In this document: positions 43,478 through 51,946 of the stretch, piece by piece
Numbering within the stretch: position 1 is the stretch's first letter
How the letters are laid out: each line of letters opens with the position of its first letter
Source: Streptomyces sp. NBC_00223
Lineage (GTDB): Bacteria; Actinomycetota; Actinomycetes; Streptomycetales; Streptomycetaceae
Direction of reading: 5' to 3'
Assembly (NCBI RefSeq): GCF_036199905.1
Contig: NZ_CP108109.1
Location: 62,001-126,000 of the forward strand
DNA length: 64,000 nt
Translations under genes and position numbers: made by a program
Notes under the pieces: generated by a model
Databases searched by the model: none
The model's input: the letters and a program-made list of their open reading frames with translations, nothing else
Told to the model about the DNA's origin: nothing

Positions 43478-43495
43478 GCCCCCGGGTACGGGGGC
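43478..43495 (-). terminator. Hairpin after the DUF1918 gene
   Basis: GCCCCC and GGGGGC are 6-base arms around GGGTAC, directly after the stop codon of the leftward gene. Confidence 0.55.
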
Positions 43496-43696
43496 TCAGC
43501 CCTGTTCGGTGGCGCCTCGGTGGTCCACGACCGAGTCGGGGCCGGGAGTCATGATCGTCTCGTGGCCGTCCTCCGCCCGCACGCGGTAAGGGGGCTCGCC
43601 GTCGGAGCCCAGGACCTCGACGATCTCCACGACGTGATCGTTCTGGCCCACGACACGGCCGTGGACCACCAGACGGTCTCCCTTGCTGGCGCGCAT
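43496..43696 (-). CDS. DUF1918 protein
   Basis: A 66-residue protein with the whole DUF1918 domain: MRASKGDRLVVHGRVVGQND, HVVEIVEVLGSDGEPPYRVR and EDGHETIMTPGPDSVVDH, an SH3-like beta-barrel found in many actinobacteria as a stand-alone short protein. Function unknown. ATG 43696 has AAAGGA nine bases upstream. It ends on a hairpin and is a single-gene unit. Confidence 0.85.
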   Translation of the reverse strand: MRASKGDRLVVHGRVVGQNDHVVEIVEVLGSDGEPPYRVRAEDGHETIMTPGPDSVVDHRGATEQG

Positions 43697-43981
43697 TCCA
43701 CCGATTCCTTTCGCTGGGGGAACAAGACTGACGTCACCGACCTAACCAGAACGTCACGCCCAAAGCGGACGCACAACGCCATCGGACACGATCAGCTGAC
43801 AGACAGTCACCCATTCACGCCCGGCGGCCACGACGAATCGTGGCGCGGCGGGAGGGCGCGGCGGTACGCAGCCGGTGGGCGGTGGCGTTGAGTGGACGGC
43901 TCGGCGGCGAGCAGAAGTTCGGCCCCGTCCACGGGAACCCGGGCAGGACGTCCCAGCGAGCCGACCCCGCCCAGATCACGC

Positions 43982-44410
43982 TCATCCCGTACTGCCGTCG
44001 TCACGCTCGGCCAGAGCGGCCCCCAGGTTGTCGCGGACCAACTCCACGAGCGGATGATCTTTGCTCAGCACACGCTCGCAGTCGGCGAGAGTCTGTTCGT
44101 ACAGCGGGATGGCCCGACCCAAATCCCCCGCCGCCCGGCAAGCCCCGGCAAGGTTATTGCGGGAGCGCAGTGTGTCGGGATGGTCCCCGCCCTGCACACG
44201 GAGCCGGTCGGCGAGGACCTTCTCGTACAGCGGAATGGCCCGACCCACATCCCCCGCCACCCGGTAAGCGTAAGCGAGGTTGTTACCAGAGGTCAGCGTG
44301 TCAGGGTGGTCTTCGCCCAGCACACCTCGCAGTCAGCGAGGACCTTCTCGTACAGCGGAATGGCCCGACCCAAATCCCCCGCCGCCGGGTCTGTCCAGCA
44401 CCCGGGAATC
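43982..44410 (-). pseudogene. Remnant of a TPR (kinesin light chain-like) protein gene
   Basis: On the minus strand three copies of a 42-codon tetratricopeptide unit can be read, each with AxxLGRAIPLYEKVLAD and ExxxGxDHPDTLxSRNNLA elements, at a spacing of 126 bases. The last two copies plus a C-terminal cap (LVELVRDNLGAALAERDDG) lie in one frame from 44323 to 43982, but the first copy (near 44400-44330) is in another frame: ADCEVCWAK replaces the expected ADCERVLGEDHP, as if bases were lost. Nothing upstream resembles an N-terminal NB-ARC or effector domain. The gene is therefore truncated and frameshifted, probably the end of a former STAND-type signalling protein. Confidence 0.7.
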
Positions 44411-44685
44411 GGCGTCCGTCAGAGGCGGCCTGGTCAGCGTGCCTGCCGAGTCCGTTCACGCCCAAGGGCGAGCGCCCAAAAGGGCCGGGGTCGAGCGAGC
44501 CACCCCGGAGGCCCGGCCGACGGCAGGACGCCTGCCGACCGGGCGGCGGCCCCCGTACCCGCGCCGGGCGGATCCGGGGGCCGCCGACACGACGCGCCCC
44601 CGGGGCCCGGCGGCCAGCGGGCAGCCGCCCGGCAGCGGCCGTACGACGTCCCCCACCAGGAGCGGAACCCCCCGTGGGAAACGGA

Positions 44686-45006
44686 TCAGTGGCCCGACGT
44701 CGCCTTGAGGCCCACGATCGCCACGATCAGCAGGACGACGAAGAAGATCCGCGCGGCGGTCGCGGGCTCGCCCAGGACGAGCATGCCGACCACGGCCGCG
44801 CCCGCCGCGCCGATGCCGACCCACACACCGTAGGCCGTACCGATCGGCAGGGACTTCACCGCCTGGGACAGCAGCAGCATGCTCGCGACAATGCCCGCGC
44901 CGGTCAGCAGACTCGGCCACAGGCGGGTGAAGCCGTCGGTGTACTTCATGCCGACCGACCACGCTACTTCGAGCAGACCGGCAACGACGATCAGGACCCA
45001 TGCCAT
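44686..45006 (-). CDS. sugE: SugE/Gdx guanidinium exporter (small multidrug resistance family)
   Basis: A 106-residue, four-span SMR transporter: MAWVLIVVAGLLEVAWSVGM (with the essential Glu13 in span 1), KYTDGFTRLWPSLLTGAGIV, LPIGTAYGVWVGIGAAGAAV and MLVLGEPATAARIFFVVLLI. The WSVGMKYTDGFTRLWPS segment is the SugE/Gdx type, which exports guanidinium by proton antiport, rather than the EmrE drug type. ATG 45006 has GGAGG nine bases upstream. A guanidine-III riboswitch 36 bases before the start gives direct support for the guanidinium function and for induction by guanidine. Confidence 0.9.
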   Translation of the reverse strand: MAWVLIVVAGLLEVAWSVGMKYTDGFTRLWPSLLTGAGIVASMLLLSQAVKSLPIGTAYGVWVGIGAAGAAVVGMLVLGEPATAARIFFVVLLIVAIVGLKATSGH

Positions 45007-45041
45007 GACGGCACCTCCGTGGGGTTGTTGCTTACGGGGGT

Positions 45042-45082
45042 GCGTCGTCTTTTCAGGGTCCCGGTACGACGCGCTCGTCGGG
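45042..45082 (-). ncRNA. Guanidine-III riboswitch
   Basis: The minus-strand sequence begins CCCGACGAGCGCGUCGUACC and ends AAAAGACGACGC, 41 nt in all, the size of the known guanidine-III aptamer. Helix P1 is CCCG with CGGG, the pseudoknot helix is GCGUCGU with ACGACGC, and the conserved ACGAG and AAGACG elements are present. Compared with the published Thermobifida-type aptamer as I recall it, both helices differ in sequence but keep pairing, which is covariation. It lies in the leader of a SugE/Gdx exporter, the expected partner gene. Confidence 0.85.
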
Positions 45083-45352
45083 TGTCCTCGACTGTAGCAA
45101 ATCCGGCCGTACCCGGCAGGGAGCGGACCGGGCCGTACCCGAGGGCCAAAGACCGGAGAGATCCGATGTCAGAGCGCCGCAGAGGCCCGATCCTTCCCGA
45201 AGGCCGTGCCACAAGGATCATTCATCCGAACTCTTCATCCCTGCAAGGGGATTGGCGCGGACCTTCAGGGCGGCTACAGTCCAGGCGTCGTCCGCTGTCG
45301 TCTCACCACTGGACACCTCTCCCGTCCGACTCCCCCACCCCAGGAGACCCCC

Positions 45353-47011
45353 GTGCCACGACATCCGCACACCGCCCGGCGCGGCGCCGCCCTCGCGGCC
45401 GCCGCCCTCGCCGTCGGGCTGTTCGCCCCGCTCCCCGCCGCGGGTGCGTCCGCCGCCATCCCGGACGCACCCGCGGCTCCCCGTACAGCGGCGGCGGCCG
45501 CCGCCGACGGCTGGACCGGCACCTGGTCGGTGTCCCCGCAGAGCGGCGGCCCCTCGTACAGCCGGCAGACGCTCCGGCAGATCGTGCGTACCAGCATCGG
45601 CGGCACCTCGGCGCGGATACGGATCTCCAACGCGTTCGGCTCGGCGCCGCTGACCGTCTCCGACGTGCACGTGGCCCAGCGCGCCTCCGGCTCGTCGGTG
45701 ACGGCCGGCACCGACCGTACGGTCACCTTCGGCGGGCAGTCGTCGGTGACCGTCGCGCCCGGGGCCTTCGCGGTCAGTGACACGGCGGCCTTCACCGTGT
45801 CCGCGCTCTCGGACGTGGCGGTGAGCTTCTACCTGCCGAACGCGACCGGCGCCGCGACCTACCACCAGCAGGGCACGCAGACCAACTACGTGGCGTCCGG
45901 CGACGTCAGCGGCAGCGCGACGCTCTCCGGCGCGGCCACGACCGGCAGTTACGCCTTCCTCACCAATCTGGACGTGCAGAACCCCGCCGCGCAGGGTTCG
46001 GTGGTCACCCTGGGCGCGTCCATCACCGACGGTGTGGCCTCGGCGCAGGACTCCAACCGCCGCTGGCCCAACGACCTCGCGCGGCGGCTGTCGGACGCCG
46101 GCCGGACGGTCGGCGTGCTCAACCAGGGCATCAGCGGCAACGACCTGCTCACCGACGGCGCCGGGCAGAGCGCGCTCAACCGCTTCGACCGGGATGTGAT
46201 CGGGCAGCCGGGCGTGCGCTGGGTGATCTTCTCCGACGACCCGATCAACGACCTCGGCGGCGGCAACCCGCCGAGCGCGGCCCAACTGATCACCGGGCTC
46301 CAGCAATTGATCGGCCGGGCGCACACCGCGGGGATCTCCTTCCTGTGCTCGACGCTCACCCCCTTCCAGGGCGCGGGCTACTGGACGCAGAAGGGCGAGG
46401 ACGGCCGCCAGGCGGTCAACACGTTCATCCGCGGGGCGGGCAGCGGGTGCGACGGCGTCATCGACCAGGACACCGCCACCCACGACCCGGCCGCGCCCAC
46501 CCGCTACCTCCCGGCGTACGACGCGGGCGACCATCTGCACCCCAACGAGGCCGGGTTGCAGGCCATCGCGAACGCGGTGGACCTGAGCCTGCTCGGCGGT
46601 CCCGCGCAGCCGACGGCCGGCGTGATCGCGCTGCGCGCGCACGCCAACGGCAAGTACGTCACCGCCGAGAACGCGGGCGCGGCGCCGCTCATCGCCAACC
46701 GGGACGCGATCGGCGGCTGGGAGCAGTTCGACGAGCTGAGCCAGGGCAGCGGTCTGATCGCGCTGCGCTCCCACGCGAACAACCTGATCGTGACCGCCGA
46801 CAACGCGGGCGCCTCGCCGCTGATCGCCAACCGGACGGGCGCCGGCGCCTGGGAGACCTTCGCGCTGGTCCACAACCCGGACGGCAGCGTCAGTCTCCGG
46901 GCGCAGATCAACGGCAAGTACGTGACCGCCGAGAACGCGGGCGCGGCGGCCCTGATCGCCAACCGGGACGCGATCGGCCCGTGGGAGGAGTTCGACCTGA
47001 TCGCGCAGTAG
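45353..47011 (+). CDS. Secreted SGNH hydrolase with C-terminal beta-trefoil (fascin-like) domain
   Basis: A 552-residue secreted protein. The signal peptide is ARRGAALAAAALAVGLFAPL with cleavage near GASA. A jelly-roll-like N-terminal region (WTGTWSVSPQSGGPSYSRQT) leads into the SGNH core: VVTLGASITDGVAS (block I; Ser replaces the usual GDS context), NQGISGNDLL (block II Gly), SDDPINDLGG (block III) and DHLHPNEAGLQ (block V catalytic Asp-His). The C-terminal ~140 residues contain three similar units (IALRAHANGKYVTAENAGAA, IALRSHANNLIVTADNAGAS, VSLRAQINGKYVTAENAGAA), a fascin/actin-crosslinking-like trefoil that may bind glycans. Probably an esterase on plant or cell-wall material. GTG 45353 follows CAGGAG. 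Confidence 0.85.
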   Translation: MPRHPHTARRGAALAAAALAVGLFAPLPAAGASAAIPDAPAAPRTAAAAAADGWTGTWSVSPQSGGPSYSRQTLRQIVRTSIGGTSARIRISNAFGSAPLTVSDVHVAQRASGSSVTAGTDRTVTFGGQSSVTVAPGAFAVSDTAAFTVSALSDVAVSFYLPNATGAATYHQQGTQTNYVASGDVSGSATLSGAATTGSYAFLTNLDVQNPAAQGSVVTLGASITDGVASAQDSNRRWPNDLARRLSDAGRTVGVLNQGISGNDLLTDGAGQSALNRFDRDVIGQPGVRWVIFSDDPINDLGGGNPPSAAQLITGLQQLIGRAHTAGISFLCSTLTPFQGAGYWTQKGEDGRQAVNTFIRGAGSGCDGVIDQDTATHDPAAPTRYLPAYDAGDHLHPNEAGLQAIANAVDLSLLGGPAQPTAGVIALRAHANGKYVTAENAGAAPLIANRDAIGGWEQFDELSQGSGLIALRSHANNLIVTADNAGASPLIANRTGAGAWETFALVHNPDGSVSLRAQINGKYVTAENAGAAALIANRDAIGPWEEFDLIAQ

Positions 47012-47018
47012 CGCGTGT

Positions 47019-47065
47019 CCGTCGTGCGCTGAGGCCGGGCGGCATCCTGTCTCAGCGCACGACGG
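47019..47065. terminator. Long-armed bidirectional terminator
   Basis: Perfect 15-base arms CCGTCGTGCGCTGAG and CTCAGCGCACGACGG around a 17-base loop, between the SGNH gene stop and the convergent CocE-like gene; the right arm covers the last codons of the latter. Confidence 0.75.
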
Positions 47066-48620
47066 GCAGCACCAGCCGCGAGGGGCGGGCCGCGGTGTGG
47101 AGGACGGTACGGGTCGCGGGGGCGGCGCCGGCCGCCCAGCGCGGGTGGCAGCTCGCGGCCACCTGGAGGCGCAGCGCGTGGCCGGGCCGGAAGACATGCG
47201 CGGTGGACCACAGGTCGACGGTGATCTCGGCCGGACCGGAGGCGGTGGTACGGAGGATGCCGTCGGTCAGATTGCGCGAGACGCCGTCGGGGGCGACGTC
47301 GCAGAGCCGGACCACCCAGTCGGCGGGCCCGGCGGTGGCGGAGACCGCGAGGGTGACCCGGACCCGCCCGATGACTTCCAGGGGGTCGCTGAGGGGGGCA
47401 CCGGTGTAGACGAGGACGTCGGGCCGTTCCTCGACGGGACGCTGGTCGGCGGGGCCCGCGGGGAAGTCGGGCGTGAGCAGCAGGGCGCCGCCAAGAGTGG
47501 GTACGGGGTCGGCGGGGTCGTGGTGGAAGACGGCGGGGGCCTCGTCGGCGGACGGGGGTTCGGGCGAGAGCGCTCCCCCGGCGCGCAGATACCAGGCGGT
47601 CCCGGCGGCGTCGGGCGGCCAGCGGTCCAGCCGACGCCAGGTGCCGGTGCCCATGACGAAGACCAGCGCCGCCGGGTCGGGCGCGGGGCCGCGTCCCAGC
47701 ACGCCGTCGAGCCAGTCCAGCGCGCGCTCCCGCAGGCCCGCGCCGCCGTCGATCCGGGCGGCGTCGGCGGCCGGGCCGAAGTCGGTGTCGCCGATCCGGC
47801 GGCCCTGATCGGCGTGCGTCCAGGGTCCGACGATCAGCCCGGCGCGGTGTCCGGCCGCCCGGGCCCGGATGTGGTGGTCCAGGCTGCCCTGGAGGAAGGC
47901 GTCGTACCATCCGGCGACCGTGAGCGTCGGCGTCCGCGGCGGTGTGCGGTCGGGGTCGCGCGGGCGCAGCGGCGGTCCGCCGGGGCGGCCCGGCACGGGG
48001 AGTTCGCGCAGCACGGGCGGTGTCCAGGAGCGGTCGAGCGTGTTCTGCGCGCGGGTCAGTTCCCGCAGCGCGCGGGTCCGCCGCGCGGGCGCGTGGGCGT
48101 ACCGACGGGCGAGGACGTCGTGGCCGAGGCCCAGCGTCCACTGGACGACCAGGCCGAGTTCGGGTGCCCCGCCGCGCGCGAGAAGTCCGTCGTACGGGTC
48201 GTCCCAGGTGAACTCCGGTACGGCGGCCACCAGTTCGGGTGGTCCCGCGGTGAGGGCCGCCCACTGGGCGTGGCCGAGGTAGCTGGGCCCGTACATCGCG
48301 ACCCGGCCGTCGCCGCCGGGCAGCCGCGCGGCCCAGCGGACGGTGTCGTAGCCGTCGGCGTACTCGTGGACCAGCGGTTCCCAGTCGCCGTCGGAGGCGA
48401 AGCGGCCGCGGGTGTCCTGGACGACGACCAGCCAGCCGCGGCGGGCGGCGGCCGCGGGGGCGAGTCGGTCGAGGATGCCGGGGTCGCGGCGGCCGTAGGG
48501 GCAGCGGGCCAGCAGTACGGGCCAGGGTCCGGCGCCGTGCGGCGGGCGGTGGATGTCGGCGCGCAGCACCGTGCCGTCGCGCATGACGGCCTCGGCCTCG
48601 TGGACGGTCGGCGTGGCCAC
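47052..48620 (-). CDS. CocE/NonD family alpha/beta hydrolase (S15-like)
   Basis: A 522-residue hydrolase: VMRDGTVLRADIHRPPHGAG, WPVLLARCPYGRRD, VVQDTRGRFASDGDWEP, the nucleophile elbow VAMYGPSYLGHAQW, WYDAFLQGSLDHH (catalytic Asp) and VGPWTHADQG (catalytic His). The C-terminal half is a beta-jelly-roll (VIGRVRVTLAVSATAGPADW, LWSTAHVFRPGHALRLQVAA) as in X-Pro dipeptidyl peptidases and cocaine esterase. It has no signal peptide. Substrate is an ester, amide or proline peptide; it cannot be narrowed. Its 3' end is embedded in a terminator shared with the SGNH gene. Confidence 0.87.
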   Translation of the reverse strand: MATPTVHEAEAVMRDGTVLRADIHRPPHGAGPWPVLLARCPYGRRDPGILDRLAPAAAARRGWLVVVQDTRGRFASDGDWEPLVHEYADGYDTVRWAARLPGGDGRVAMYGPSYLGHAQWAALTAGPPELVAAVPEFTWDDPYDGLLARGGAPELGLVVQWTLGLGHDVLARRYAHAPARRTRALRELTRAQNTLDRSWTPPVLRELPVPGRPGGPPLRPRDPDRTPPRTPTLTVAGWYDAFLQGSLDHHIRARAAGHRAGLIVGPWTHADQGRRIGDTDFGPAADAARIDGGAGLRERALDWLDGVLGRGPAPDPAALVFVMGTGTWRRLDRWPPDAAGTAWYLRAGGALSPEPPSADEAPAVFHHDPADPVPTLGGALLLTPDFPAGPADQRPVEERPDVLVYTGAPLSDPLEVIGRVRVTLAVSATAGPADWVVRLCDVAPDGVSRNLTDGILRTTASGPAEITVDLWSTAHVFRPGHALRLQVAASCHPRWAAGAAPATRTVLHTAARPSRLVLPVVR

Positions 48621-48713
48621 GGTGGTGCCTCCTGACGGGGGTGAGCCCCCGCCGTGGACAAGACGGCGGGGGCGTTCGGGGTGGCGGGCGCTCGGCCCGC
48701 CGTACGGGGGTGG

Positions 48714-51569
48714 TCAGTTGACGGACAGGTCGTCCACGTAGCCGCGGTAGCCGCCGGCGCCGCCCGGGTGGTCGTAGCCGATGAGGACGCGGGCGATCTG
48801 CTTGCCGGAGTTCTTGGTGGCGAGGTTGACGGTGACGTGGTTCCAGGTGTCGAGGGTCAGATGGCCGCACTGCTGGGCGGGGTGGGCCCGGTTGCCGTTC
48901 TGGTCGGTGGCGCCGGAGTCCCGCAGGGTGCTGTTGTCGGTGAAGACCAGGTCGACGGCGACGCACTCGCTCTCGGTGGAACCGGAGGGCACCCAGGGGG
49001 TGGTGGTGTGGGACTGCGGATAGATCCAGTAGCTCAGCGTCTTGGCGGAGCCGACGGCGAGCGGGGCGCCGCTGAGGTCGAAGACTTTGAGATAGGCGTG
49101 CGGGCTGGTCCCGGACGCGGACCCGGAGTACATGAGCGAGGAGCTGCCGGCGTGGGAGGTCTCGCCGGTGCGGGTTCCGGCCTGCGGGCCCGCGGAGTCG
49201 GAGTTGATGCCGGCGACACCGACGATGTTGCCGCCCGAGGTGTCGACCGTGTCGGTCCAGGTCGGCTGCGGATTGCCCGGTTCGAGACCGGTGGAGAAGC
49301 TGCTGCTGGTGGTGCCGCCGGAGAACGCCTGGAGAGGCTGGGTGAGCCGGCTCTGCACGGTCGCGTAGGACGTGCCGGGCCTGGCCAGGGTGACCGTCTC
49401 ACCGGCCGAGGTGCCCAGGGTGATCTTCGTTCCCGACACGGTGCCGGCGTCGGAGCCGTTGCGGTAGACCTGGACGGCGCTGCCGGGCCAGGGGTTGGTG
49501 AAGGTGAAGTCGCCGCCCTTCTGGCTCAGCGCGCGCACGTACTGCACCGAGTTGTCGGACATGCTGCTGGAGACGAGGAAGCCGCCGTCGGCGAGGAGGT
49601 CGCCGAACTTGGCGTTGCTGCTCGACGGCCAGTCGGCGAACACCTTCACATCGTGCTGGAAGGACTGGAGCAGCATCTCGTCCAGACCGGACGTGGTGAC
49701 GTTGAGGTTCTCGATGCCGCCGCCGCTGTGGTGGATGCCCAGGTTGTTGTAGCTGCTGCCGGTCGCTTCGGTGTGCAGGTTGGACAGGATCGTGGCCGGG
49801 TCGTAGCCGACCCGGGCGGCGGCCGCGTAGAAGGTGGCGGGGGCGTTTCCGCCGTGCCAGGCGGCGGTGAGCTGGCCGACGGTGTTACGGGCGGTCTGCA
49901 ACAGCGTGGCACTGCTGTCCAGGCCGACCTGGCCGCCGGGGTAGACGGCCTGGATGTCGATGTCGTTGCCGTCGTTGACCCATCCCGTGCCGGTGGAGGT
50001 CTCGCGGAAGACGGTCTGGCCGTTCTGCGTCATCGTGGGCAGCGGAGCGAGGTGGGCGTTGATGTCGTTCCAGGTGGCACGGGTGCCGGAGTCCTGGCCG
50101 AGGGCGGTGGAGATGTCGGTGAGGCCCTGCATGAGCAGGTGGACGAGGCCCAGGGAGAGGATGCTGTCGGTCTGCGGATAGGCGTTGTCCTCCTGCGGCG
50201 CGTCGTTGGTGATGTGGTACGTGCCGGAGGAGTCCTTCGTCAGGTAGTTCTGCCAGAACAGGCCGACCTGCTTGAGATACGGGTAGACCTTGGCCGCGTA
50301 GGCGGTGTCATGGGTCTGCTCGTACCGCATGACCATGTTGCCCGCGAGGTTCACGGCGTTGGACTTCTGGTTGTGCAGGTTGGTGTCGGCGCTGGTGCCC
50401 TTGGGGGAGATGCCGACGGGGTAGAGCACTCCCTGGAAGCCGTTCTGCTGGGCGAGTTGCTGGCCGCGGCTCATCCAGTCCAGCACCGGCTGGTCGTAGG
50501 GGTCGGCCAGCGGGATGTGGTTGGTGGTCAGCGCGGCGTAGAAAGGCGCTTGGTAGTTGTAGTTGGTGTGGTAATCGCCGTTCCAGTTCATATTGCCGGT
50601 GATCCAGTTGCCCCACAGGCCCGGGGCGTACTTCCCCGTGCGCGAGACGGAGCCGAGCAGGTAGAGCGAGCCGTACCAGCTCTTCTCCACCGCCTTGTCG
50701 GCGATCTCGACGTAGGACTGGTTCCAGTAGTTCTGCCACCAGCCGCGGTGGGAGGCGTTGTGGTCGTCGACGTTCTGCTGGGTGAGGTTGTCGACCATCG
50801 CGTCGGCGGTGGTCTGGTAGGTCGCGGAGTCGTTGCTGCTCACGATCGCGGCGACCAGGGTGGACGTGGTGCCCGGCTGCATGGTCAGGGTGAGCTTGTT
50901 GCCGGAGATCGACTGGCTCTGCCCGATGGTGCGCGCGGCGATACGGGCGCGCGGGTCGCCGCTGCCGCCGGTGTCGGCGAACACGTCGGCGTCCAGGTCG
51001 TGGTCGCTGACGGAGACCGTCGGTGTGCCGCCGCTGCCGTTCTGCAGGGTGATGCCGATGCTCCGCGCGCTGCCACCGGTCAGCGTGAAGGACGTGACGA
51101 ACATATTGGTGTTGGCGTCCACCCAGCTGGTGGTGGCGAGGGTCTGGCCGTTCAGGGTGTAGGTGCCGCGCACTTCGGCGTGCTGGATGTCCTGGACGAC
51201 GTGGTACGAGGCGCCCGCCATGCCTTGGGCCGCCACGACGACGCGGCCCAGGGGGCGGATGGCGTGGGTCGTCGACGACCAGAAGTCGTTCTTGCCGATG
51301 TAGAACGTCTGGTTGTCGATCGAGCCGCCGACCGCGACGCCCACGTCGCCGTTGCCCAGCTCCGGGGCGTCGGTACTGTCGCCGCCGGTGAGGTGCGCCG
51401 GCGGCGAGGTCCATTCGCCCTGGTACTGCTGCACGATACGGGCGGCCTGGCCGGCGGTGACCGAGTCGGCCATCGCGGGCCGCGCGAACACCGTGGTCAG
51501 CGTGGCGCCGATCAGGACCGCGGCGGTCGCCGCGCTCCCGGCTCTTCTCGCGAGCAACGTGAGTCTCAT
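48714..51569 (-). CDS. Secreted GH95-like glycoside hydrolase with C-terminal sugar-binding region
   Basis: A 951-residue secreted protein. The signal peptide is MRLTLLARRAGSAATAAVLI with cleavage near AMA-DS. An N-terminal beta-domain (LGNGDVGVAVGGSIDNQTFY, IGKNDFWSS) precedes an (alpha/alpha)6 barrel whose YHTNYNYQAPFYAALTTNH and WNGDYHTNYN segments match the GH95 alpha-fucosidase pattern, with GLHHSGGGIENL-like IHHSGGGIENLNV later. The C-terminal ~200 residues, from TWTDTVDTSGGNIVGVAG, form a jelly-roll likely to bind carbohydrate. It differs from classic GH95 in the N-terminal motif, so a related activity on another sugar is possible. ATG 51569 is chosen for the signal peptide. It has its own promoter and operator. 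Confidence 0.75.
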   Translation of the reverse strand: MRLTLLARRAGSAATAAVLIGATLTTVFARPAMADSVTAGQAARIVQQYQGEWTSPPAHLTGGDSTDAPELGNGDVGVAVGGSIDNQTFYIGKNDFWSSTTHAIRPLGRVVVAAQGMAGASYHVVQDIQHAEVRGTYTLNGQTLATTSWVDANTNMFVTSFTLTGGSARSIGITLQNGSGGTPTVSVSDHDLDADVFADTGGSGDPRARIAARTIGQSQSISGNKLTLTMQPGTTSTLVAAIVSSNDSATYQTTADAMVDNLTQQNVDDHNASHRGWWQNYWNQSYVEIADKAVEKSWYGSLYLLGSVSRTGKYAPGLWGNWITGNMNWNGDYHTNYNYQAPFYAALTTNHIPLADPYDQPVLDWMSRGQQLAQQNGFQGVLYPVGISPKGTSADTNLHNQKSNAVNLAGNMVMRYEQTHDTAYAAKVYPYLKQVGLFWQNYLTKDSSGTYHITNDAPQEDNAYPQTDSILSLGLVHLLMQGLTDISTALGQDSGTRATWNDINAHLAPLPTMTQNGQTVFRETSTGTGWVNDGNDIDIQAVYPGGQVGLDSSATLLQTARNTVGQLTAAWHGGNAPATFYAAAARVGYDPATILSNLHTEATGSSYNNLGIHHSGGGIENLNVTTSGLDEMLLQSFQHDVKVFADWPSSSNAKFGDLLADGGFLVSSSMSDNSVQYVRALSQKGGDFTFTNPWPGSAVQVYRNGSDAGTVSGTKITLGTSAGETVTLARPGTSYATVQSRLTQPLQAFSGGTTSSSFSTGLEPGNPQPTWTDTVDTSGGNIVGVAGINSDSAGPQAGTRTGETSHAGSSSLMYSGSASGTSPHAYLKVFDLSGAPLAVGSAKTLSYWIYPQSHTTTPWVPSGSTESECVAVDLVFTDNSTLRDSGATDQNGNRAHPAQQCGHLTLDTWNHVTVNLATKNSGKQIARVLIGYDHPGGAGGYRGYVDDLSVN

Positions 51570-51890
51570 GGGGCTGCTGCCTCTCTTCGGACAGTGGGGG
51601 GCCGTTGGGTCCGGTGGGGGCCGCCCGGTACGGGCCCGGTGGCCGCCCGGCTCTCCGCGGCCACGCCGCTCCCCCGCAGGCACAGACATCGGATGCCTGC
51701 GGGATGACAGCGTTGTCAGCGACTGCCCCGGGCGGAGGGCGGTGGCCCGCCGTCGCGTTGACGGACGGTCGGCGAAGGGCCAGGTGGAACGGGTCGTCAC
51801 GGCGGTGCGCGGGTTGGGGGGATCGGAGGTCGGGCCCCGGCGGGGAGCCGGGTCCGCCGGGTGTTTCCCGGGGCGGCTCACCGCCGAGAT

Positions 51891-51946
51891 AACGTTTTCC
51901 TCGGATGTCTGGGTCGTTTATAGAGGGGGGCGGCGGGGGTTGTAAA
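51891..51946 (-). promoter_or_regulatory. Promoter and LacI-type operator for the GH95-like gene
   Basis: On the minus strand TTTACA (51941-51946), an 18-base spacer and TATAAA (51917-51922) form a good vegetative-type promoter. About 20 bases downstream GAAAACGTTATC, centred on AACGTT near 51891-51896, has the core of LacI-family operators. Sugar-responsive repression of the secreted glycosidase is likely. The leader to the ATG is about 330 bases long, which is unusual. Confidence 0.6.

Noticed and set aside
43807..44004. 65-codon frame next to the TPR remnant
   Set aside because: No recognisable domain or ribosome site; probably chance reading in GC-rich DNA or further decay of the same gene.
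44090..44400. Repeated ~40-bp units that could suggest a CRISPR array
   Set aside because: The period is 126 bp, the spacers are also similar, and the repeats encode TPR units.
47560..47580. Third CebR-like site (GAGAGCGCTCCCCC)
   Set aside because: Several mismatches to the palindrome and it lies inside the CocE-like coding sequence.
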